Position numbers and translations under genes: made by a program. Source: Xanthobacter autotrophicus Py2 (GTDB lineage Bacteria > Pseudomonadota > Alphaproteobacteria > Rhizobiales > Xanthobacteraceae). Taken from it: 64,000 nucleotides of DNA. Under the pieces are notes generated by a model. That model saw only the letters and a program-made list of their open reading frames with translations, was not told where the DNA came from and made no database searches. Where the stretch lies: assembly GCA_000017645.1 (NCBI GenBank), contig CP000781.1, positions 1,764,001 to 1,828,000 on the forward strand, written 5' to 3'. Positions within the stretch are counted from its first letter, which is position 1; every line of letters starts with the position of its first letter. Positions 58,834 to 64,000 of the stretch are shown one piece after another.

Positions 58834-59093
58834 TTCTTTCCCAGGAGATCCTTCAGCGCGACGTTGTCCAGCATGGCGTCGGCGAGCATGCGCTTCAGCT
58901 TGGCGTTCTCGTCCTCGAGCGCCCGCAGCCGCTTGGCCTCCGATATGTCCATCCCGCCGAAACGGGCCTTCCACTTGTAGATGCTGGCGTCGCTGACCCC
59001 GTGCTTCCGACACAGGTCCGAGACCGGCTCCCCGGCCTCGTGCTCCTTCAGGATCCCGATGATCTGCTCCTCGGTGAAGCGGCTGCGCCTCAT
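58827..59093 (-). CDS. IS3-family OrfA (HTH_Tnp_1)
   Basis: An 88-residue DNA-binding protein: [40 protein letters not shown] and a leucine-zipper region [20 protein letters not shown]. It ends LLGKKW just after the slippery site for OrfB. Normal size. Confidence 0.92.
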   Translation of the reverse strand: MRRSRFTEEQIIGILKEHEAGEPVSDLCRKHGVSDASIYKWKARFGGMDISEAKRLRALEDENAKLKRMLADAMLDNVALKDLLGKKW

Positions 59094-59154
59094 GTTCTGG
59101 TCCTCTCATGGGGCCAGAACGAACTTCAAGCTGGATTAGCCAGGAGGGGCAACG

Positions 59155-59448
59155 TCAACGGCTTTGCGCCTTGCATCGGGCGTTACCATTTTTTGCGCTG
59201 ACATCCTTCAGGATGGCGTTGTCCAGCATCTGCTCGGCCAGCAGCTTCTTCAGACGCGCGTTCTCCTCCTCAAGCGCCTTCAGCCGGCGGGCATCGGACA
59301 CATCCATGCCCCCGTACTTGGCCTTGAACTTGTAGAAGGTCGCCGAGGAGATGCCGTGCTTGCGGCAGACCTCAGCGGTCTTCGCGCCCGCCTCCTGCTC
59401 CTTCAGCATCCCAATGATCTGTTCCTCTGTGAACCGTGAGGCTCGCAT
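59155..59448 (-). pseudogene. IS3-family orfA of the truncated second element
   Basis: [60 protein letters not shown] and ILKDVSAKNG. It is related to but distinct from the orfA of the intact IS. The HTH protein is complete, but without OrfB it cannot transpose. The last residues run into the neighbouring IS end. The 216 bases beyond (59511-59726) contain nothing I recognise. Confidence 0.8.
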
Positions 59449-59510
59449 CGTCCGTCTCCATGATCGACGGACTCTACCTAAATCTGGAGGAGGATCAGGG
59501 GCTCAGGTCA
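59158..59510 (-). mobile_element. 5' remnant of a second, different IS3-family element
   Basis: Holds one terminal repeat (reading TGACCTGAGCCCC on the minus strand from 59510), a full orfA, the A6 slippery run (59189-59194) and the first codons of orfB (ATGGTAACGCCCGATGCAAGG), which are cut off exactly at the end of the first IS at 59157. The rest of orfB is not found beyond the left end of the first IS. Confidence 0.7.
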
Positions 59511-59726
59511 AGTGCGCCAACCAAGCCAGCTCGTTTGCGGATCTGGCATCTTGCTTTAACGGCTACCTTACGACCTCTTAGCCACTCGTTCGGGGAGTGT
59601 GTCGAGCAGCAGAACCGCCCGCTCGCACTGTAGGCGCGTCACCTTGCGCATAAGGCTCCACTTTCTCGGGGAGAGTTAGAGCCTCCGCCAAACCTGGGGC
59701 GGTTCAGTCCAACGCATATTCTACGG

Positions 59727-60863
59727 TCACACGGCCTCTTTTACTCGGTCCACAATCCATTGCAGGGCAGAAAGGACTTTGTCAGTGCCTCGAGGATCGG
59801 CAGCTATCCGATCCAATGATATAGCGGGCCATCCGTCAGCAGATGCCTCGGTCAGACCTGAGCCTTCAACTTGTGCGAAATGTCTTAAGAGTTCACGGCG
59901 CTCATCAAGCCCTCCGAACACCGGCTTTCCCTGAAGGGATTTGAGCTGCAACCAGACCTTACCTTCTGTCGAAAGATAGGCCGGATTGATCGCTACACCT
60001 TTGGGCTTCAATAGCGGGTAGACTGATCCATTCGTGCGACCTGTGCCGAATTCAAGCGGGAATCCGCTGCTTTTCATCCAGGTGATAATTGCCTTGGCGA
60101 CGGAAGCCTCCGATGCGGTAAATTTGCTGTCGAAAGCCGCGATCAAACGTTCCTCGGTCCAGCGCTCTCCCCTGCCTGGCTCCTTCCTACTGGCGGCCTC
60201 CTGAGTCTGCCCAAAGATGACGGGCACGATCGTTCTTAGGCCCTGTCCTACGAATTGGCGGAGTTCAAGAGCCAGAACCTCTGCAGGGGTCATCTGCTCA
60301 TTTAAGAACTCGACGATGCGACGCAATTCTGATGGTATGTGGTCTGAAATAAAAAGCAGACGAATCTTGCCAGATCTTATGTTTGTATCCACGCTAGACC
60401 AAAACTTATCATTTGTTATTTCTGGTCCGATGAATTCGTTTAATATATCGATATACTCTATATTTTTTATAGAGCACATCAGTTCTAGAGCGGATATTAT
60501 TTTATCTGCATTCCAAAATGACTGAAAATTAGCAGCATAATCCAACATCTGACCGACGACCTCACGACGAAGGCGGCTATCTGATTGTCGCTTTACCTCG
60601 ACTAACGTGGGGACGCCATCCTGATCCAAGAAAAGGTGATCGAGCGACCATCGGGCTGGATCGCCTTCGTGTCCGATGGTCAATTCTTCCTTTATTAGCA
60701 GGAAGCGGCGAGGGTTTTCTGGATTTATCTGGTCTCCAACCAAAAGGGATGGAAATTTTGAAAGCATTTTTTGAAAATCAACTTCAGCAGAGAATTGTTC
60801 TGGTTGCATTGCAATGAGAGTGTCATTGTCCTGCAATACAAATACACCTGTCTGTAGTGTCAT
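59727..60863 (-). CDS. PD-(D/E)XK nuclease-like protein, AT-richer than its neighbours
   Basis: About 378 residues. Near residues 65-110 the sequence RWSLDHLFLDQDGVPTLVEV-KRQSD gives Asp, then Glu-x-Lys, the active-site order of PD-(D/E)XK enzymes, followed by a helix RREVVGQMLDYAANFQSFWN. The C-terminal part (about 235-370) has a repeated beta/alpha pattern (FPLEFGTGRTNGSVYPLL) that may be a separate binding domain. Base composition drops sharply here, a sign of acquisition. ATG 60863 is taken; GTG 60905 would add 14 residues. No methylase or helicase partner is present, so its role (defence, repair, or remnant) is open. Confidence 0.65.
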   Translation of the reverse strand: MTLQTGVFVLQDNDTLIAMQPEQFSAEVDFQKMLSKFPSLLVGDQINPENPRRFLLIKEELTIGHEGDPARWSLDHLFLDQDGVPTLVEVKRQSDSRLRREVVGQMLDYAANFQSFWNADKIISALELMCSIKNIEYIDILNEFIGPEITNDKFWSSVDTNIRSGKIRLLFISDHIPSELRRIVEFLNEQMTPAEVLALELRQFVGQGLRTIVPVIFGQTQEAASRKEPGRGERWTEERLIAAFDSKFTASEASVAKAIITWMKSSGFPLEFGTGRTNGSVYPLLKPKGVAINPAYLSTEGKVWLQLKSLQGKPVFGGLDERRELLRHFAQVEGSGLTEASADGWPAISLDRIAADPRGTDKVLSALQWIVDRVKEAV

Positions 60864-61081
60864 ATGTTTGCACCCAGTCTCGTCAATTAATTGCGCTAGG
60901 CGCACGAACCATCGCGCATCATCGATATGTCGATGCCCGCCCTCGTCTAAACTAGAATCGAGCGAATATCATGACATCATACGGAACAGGCTTATTGCAA
61001 GGGCAGGATACAAGCGTCCGGTCTTGTTCAATCTCGTGATGTTGGCTCATCGCGCATTCAACCGCCACCTCCCCCATCCCC

Positions 61082-61660
61082 CTAAACCCGTCTCTCCCAA
61101 GGGTGCCGCGCGAACTTCAGCCTCCCCTCCGCCACCTCATGCCGAGCGAGGATCTCGTCCAATGCCGCCCGGCCGATGGACAGGGTGTCGACCAGCGTCG
61201 TCGCGATCTCGGCGATGGCGGCCTGGGCGTTGGGGTGGAGGACGATGCGGCTCGCCTTGTCCGTGCAATAGCCCATGAACATGGCCTGCTGCTCGGGGCC
61301 CAAGGCGAAGTGGGATCGCAGTGCGTGGATCTCGGCGTCGTCGGTGCGGTGGGAATCGATGCGCGGGATGTAGAGCGGGGCGAGCTGCTTCCAGTAGTGC
61401 GCCTCGGCGATCTGCCCGGCCAGAAGGATGACGATGGCATCCTCGATGAAGTGCCGGTCGGCCCTGGCGTTCAGGTCCAGCACCAGCTCTCCCGCGCCCG
61501 CGAAGCGGGTTTCGCCGCTGAGGCCGTGGGGCGGGTGAAGCGCCGCGCCGGTCACGTCGCGCTTGTGGAGGAGGGCGACCAGAGCATGCCCGGCCTCGTG
61601 GACCGCCACCGCCTTGCGCCGGATGTCCAGGGGGATCTCGTGGGCCGGCGTGGCAATCAT
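61082..61660 (-). CDS. stand-alone M41-like (FtsH protease-domain) zinc metallopeptidase
   Basis: A 192-residue protein with zinc motif HEAGH in KAVAVHEAGHALVALLHKRD, followed by a GETRF turn, DAIVILLAGQIAEAHYWKQL (the M41 helix with the third-ligand region) and TDDAEIHALRSHFAL, then a C-terminal helix ALDEILARHEVAEGRL. This is the FtsH peptidase fold without its AAA ATPase or membrane part. ATG at 61660; a TTG 15 bases upstream is possible. It may be a regulatory protease in this horizontally altered region. Confidence 0.75.
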   Translation of the reverse strand: MIATPAHEIPLDIRRKAVAVHEAGHALVALLHKRDVTGAALHPPHGLSGETRFAGAGELVLDLNARADRHFIEDAIVILLAGQIAEAHYWKQLAPLYIPRIDSHRTDDAEIHALRSHFALGPEQQAMFMGYCTDKASRIVLHPNAQAAIAEIATTLVDTLSIGRAALDEILARHEVAEGRLKFARHPWERRV

Positions 61661-61757
61661 GACGGCGGTTCGCAATGGCTGAGAACGGGCTAAAGCGCTC
61701 TTATACCATTGCGCAGGCGGTCTCCTCCAGCGGCTTGTGCCTCAAGGGGCGCGGCGC

Positions 61758-63359
61758 CTACCGCGCGTCGGCCCTGATCATGTCGGCGGCCTTCTCGGCG
61801 ATCATCATCACCGCCGCCGCCGTGTTGGCGGAGACGATGGTTGGCATCACCGAGGCATCCACCACGCGCAGGCCCTCAAGGCCGATGACCTTGAGGCGCG
61901 GGTCCACCACCGCCGCGGGTCCCGTGCCCATGGCGCAGGTGCCCACCGGGTGGTAGATGGTCTGGCCGGTGCGGCGGGCAAATTCCAGGAAGTCGGCGTC
62001 GCTGCGCACATCCGGGCCGGGGTTCATCTCGAACGCCCGGTAGGGGTCCATGGCCGGCTGCTCGATGATGCGCCGGGCGAGCTTCATGCCCTCCACCAGG
62101 CAGTCGCGATCCTCCTGAACCGCAAGGAAGTTCGGCCGGATGGCCGGGGCCTTGAACGGGTCCGGCGAGGTCACGTGGATGGAGCCGATGGATTGCGGGC
62201 GCAGCTGGGTGACGCCGATGGTCATGCCCGGCTGGCGGTCCAGCGCACGGTCGGCGGCATTGGCGTAGCTGGCGTGCATGAAGAAATATTGCACGTCCGG
62301 CCCCTCCAAGCCCGGCCGCGTCTTCACGAAACCATGGGCAAGACCGGTTCCCAGGGTGAGAATACCTTTGCGCGTCAGGAAATACTGCGCCACGGCCTTG
62401 GCGAGGGCGAGGCCGCGGGTCTGCTCGTTGAGGGTCACCGGCTGCTTGACGCGCCAGTTCATGCGGGTGGCGAAGTGGTCGCGATAATTGTTGCCGACGC
62501 CGGAAAGGGCATGCACCACCGGGATGCCCGCCGCCTTCAGCGTCTCCGGATGGCCGATGCCCGACAGTTCCAGCAACTGGGGCGACTGCACCGCCCCGGC
62601 GGCGAGCAGCACCTCGGCCCGCGCGGTGGCCGCCACTTCACGGCCGCCCTGCCGGTAGGTCACCCCGGTCACCCGCCGGCCGTCGAGGGTGAGGCAGAGG
62701 GCCTGGGCGTGGGTCGCCACCTTGAGGTTGGGACGGGAGAGAGCGGGGCGCAGATAGCCGTCCACCACGGTCCAGCGGCGCCCGTTTTTCTGGTTCACCT
62801 GATAATAGCCGAACCCGTCCTGAACCTTTCCGTTGTAGTCGGGGTTGCGCGGGTAGCCGGCCTGCTCCGCCGCCTTGATGAAAACCTCAGACAGAACAGG
62901 GCGTTCGCCCACGCGGACGATGTTGATGGGGCCGTCGGTTCCGCGCTCGTTGGTGTCGATGTCGGAGGCCTCGAAGGTCTCGAACTTCTTGAAGTAGGGC
63001 TTCACGTCGTCCCAGCCCCAGCCGGTGGCGCCGAGCTGGGCCCAGCCGTCATAATCCTGGCGCTGGCCGCGCACGAAAATCATGCCGTTGATGAGGGTTG
63101 AGCCGCCCAGCCCCTTGCCGCGCGGCACCACGATGGGGCGGTCGTAGGTATTTTCTTCCGGCTCGGTGTGGAAGCGCCAGTTGAAGGCGCTGCCGGCCAG
63201 AAGCTTGGAGAAGCCGGCCGGAATGGGCACCCAGAAGCCCCGGTCCGTACCGCCCGCCTCCAGCAGGAGGACGGTGCGGCGGGGGTCTTCCGAGAGGCGG
63301 GCCGCGAGGATCGCGCCTGCGGTTCCGCCTCCCACGACGATATAGTCGAAGCTGTCCAT
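61758..63359 (-). CDS. GMC-family FAD oxidoreductase (choline/alcohol dehydrogenase type)
   Basis: A 533-residue flavoenzyme. FAD-binding GGGTAGAILAARLSEDP (8-24), PROSITE-type motif 1 GKGLGGSTLINGMIFVRGQR (about 82-101), motif 2 AGAVQSPQLLELSGIG and the active-site His in TIYHPVGTCAMG near the C-terminus. Oxidises primary alcohols or aldehydes; the substrate is not evident. It follows the FAD-linked oxidase gene on the same strand, 38 bases after its stop, suggesting a shared transcript for oxidation of a hydroxy compound. Confidence 0.92.
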   Translation of the reverse strand: MDSFDYIVVGGGTAGAILAARLSEDPRRTVLLLEAGGTDRGFWVPIPAGFSKLLAGSAFNWRFHTEPEENTYDRPIVVPRGKGLGGSTLINGMIFVRGQRQDYDGWAQLGATGWGWDDVKPYFKKFETFEASDIDTNERGTDGPINIVRVGERPVLSEVFIKAAEQAGYPRNPDYNGKVQDGFGYYQVNQKNGRRWTVVDGYLRPALSRPNLKVATHAQALCLTLDGRRVTGVTYRQGGREVAATARAEVLLAAGAVQSPQLLELSGIGHPETLKAAGIPVVHALSGVGNNYRDHFATRMNWRVKQPVTLNEQTRGLALAKAVAQYFLTRKGILTLGTGLAHGFVKTRPGLEGPDVQYFFMHASYANAADRALDRQPGMTIGVTQLRPQSIGSIHVTSPDPFKAPAIRPNFLAVQEDRDCLVEGMKLARRIIEQPAMDPYRAFEMNPGPDVRSDADFLEFARRTGQTIYHPVGTCAMGTGPAAVVDPRLKVIGLEGLRVVDASVMPTIVSANTAAAVMMIAEKAADMIRADAR

Positions 63360-63397
63360 GGCCTTGTTCCAGCGTACCTTTTTGTGCGGCCGGGGGA

Positions 63398-64000
63398 TCA
63401 GCCCCCGGCTGGCAGGACCTTTCCGGGGTTCAGGAAATCGTCCGGGTCGAGGGCGGTCTTGAGGGTGCGGGCGAGGGCGATCTCCGCCGGTGCGCGGCGC
63501 AGGAGAAGCTCGTCCACCCGGTACTGGCCGATGCCGTGTTCGGCGGAAATAGAGCCGGCAAAACGGGCCACCACGTCATGGACGAGGGTGTTGATGGCGG
63601 CGCCGTCCTGGCCCGGGGCGAGCACCACGTTGTAATGGATGTTGCCGTCGCCCAAGTGCCCGAAAGCATTGACCTTTGCGCCCGGTGCGCCGTTCTCGAT
63701 GGCGATGTCCGCGGCCTCCAGGAAGGCAGGAACATCGACGATGGGCACGGAGACATCGTGCTTCATGCTCTTGCCCTCGCGGGCCTCGCCATCGGTGATG
63801 TGCTCGCGCAAGGCCCAGAGCTGGGTGGCCTGCGCCCCGGTCTCGGCGATGACGCCGTCCAGCGCCGTGCCGTTCTCCAGCGCCGCTGCCAATGCCGCCT
63901 CCGCGGCCTCCCTCAGGCCGGATAGGCTGGCACCGGCCTCCAGCAGCACGAACCAGTCGCCGGAGGCGATGGGCGGGGTGAGGTTGAGGTGCCGCTTCAG
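63398..64000 (-). CDS. FAD-linked oxidase C-terminal part (GlcD/D-2-hydroxyacid dehydrogenase type), 5' end outside window
   Basis: The frame is open to the window edge; about 200 residues are visible. They match the FAD-oxidase C-terminal domain: LWALREHITDGEAREGKSMK, HDVSVPIVDVPAFLEAAD, NAFGHLGDGNIHYNVVL (metal-binding His), SISAEHGIGQYRVDELL and ALDPDDFLNPGKVLP. This family oxidises D-2-hydroxyglutarate, D-lactate or glycolate. A GCCGGGGG/CCCCCGGC hairpin overlaps the stop codon. Confidence 0.9.
   Translation of the reverse strand: MKRHLNLTPPIASGDWFVLLEAGASLSGLREAAEAALAAALENGTALDGVIAETGAQATQLWALREHITDGEAREGKSMKHDVSVPIVDVPAFLEAADIAIENGAPGAKVNAFGHLGDGNIHYNVVLAPGQDGAAINTLVHDVVARFAGSISAEHGIGQYRVDELLLRRAPAEIALARTLKTALDPDDFLNPGKVLPAGG

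Larger units (their letters stand above)
57886..59157 (-). mobile_element. IS3-family insertion sequence, about 1272 bp
   Basis: Ends are imperfect inverted repeats: left TGACGTTGCCCC (57886-57897) and right GGGGCAACGTCA (59146-59157), with further matching inward (ATCCAGCTT..AGTTCGTTCTGG on both ends). TG...CA termini and two overlapping frames are as in IS3 elements. No clear target-site duplication flanks it, so the element or its surroundings have been rearranged. Confidence 0.85.

Noticed and set aside
63389-63409. GCCGGGGG/CCCCCGGC hairpin as a terminator
   Set aside because: It overlaps the stop codon of the FAD-oxidase gene and has no T-run on either strand; the GMC gene follows directly, so read-through is expected.

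Overview
The window is high-GC DNA with dense, co-directional operons, FixJ-type signalling, many LivK/H/M/G/F-type ABC transporters and small proteins typical of rhizobial relatives. This suggests an alphaproteobacterium of the Hyphomicrobiales, plausibly Xanthobacteraceae (Xanthobacter/Azorhizobium/Ancylobacter-like). The placement is inferred from gene content only. No rRNA, CRISPR array or complete tRNA was seen.

1-6.3 kb holds the end of a histidine kinase and its FixJ-like response regulator, a secreted GlcG/HbpS-like protein, a transglutaminase, a cold-shock protein, several very small genes and a decayed ndvB (cyclic beta-1,2-glucan synthase) remnant. 6.3-15.5 kb is an aldoxime/nitrile locus. 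A haem aldoxime dehydratase gene and a solute-binding-protein gene run leftward. A paralogous binding protein, four ABC transporter subunits, a nitrilase and a TrmB-like regulator run rightward. The two arms share an intergenic region with three copies of one motif. 15.5-25.9 kb is a second catabolic locus: a GntR repressor with three matching operator-like boxes, a VOC enzyme, a fused E1 alpha-beta 2-oxo acid/acetoin dehydrogenase, an E2 whose catalytic domain is an alpha/beta hydrolase, and a second complete LIV-type transporter. A further binding protein gene (26.0-27.2 kb) faces it.

27.3-28.0 kb contains gene fragments and an orphan BrnA-like antitoxin. 28.1-33.6 kb is a seven-gene Mrp/Mbh-type cation/proton antiporter operon in which the parts of MrpA are split and rearranged. 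33.8-40 kb carries a second transglutaminase, a DEAD-box helicase with a DbpA domain, a YegD-like Hsp70, and a LysR/SDR divergent pair. 40-46 kb has an ECF sigma factor, its presumed membrane anti-sigma factor and a CnrX-like sensor next to an RND efflux pump. 46.3-52.1 kb has a polar amino-acid-type ABC transporter divergent from a UxaA-family dehydratase and an unusual two-HTH GntR regulator.

52.2-56.2 kb is a two-gene module of a 1162-residue CHAT (caspase-like) protease overlapping a 149-residue membrane-hairpin protein. It is the best candidate here for a little-described immunity or cell-death system. 56.4-61 kb is a recombination scar: truncated etfA, a decayed SDR, a 50-base tRNA-Gly 3' fragment that looks like an integration site, nested IS3 elements, and an AT-richer gene for a PD-(D/E)XK-like protein. 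The window closes with a minimal M41-like metalloprotease, a GMC oxidoreductase and the end of an FAD-linked oxidase.
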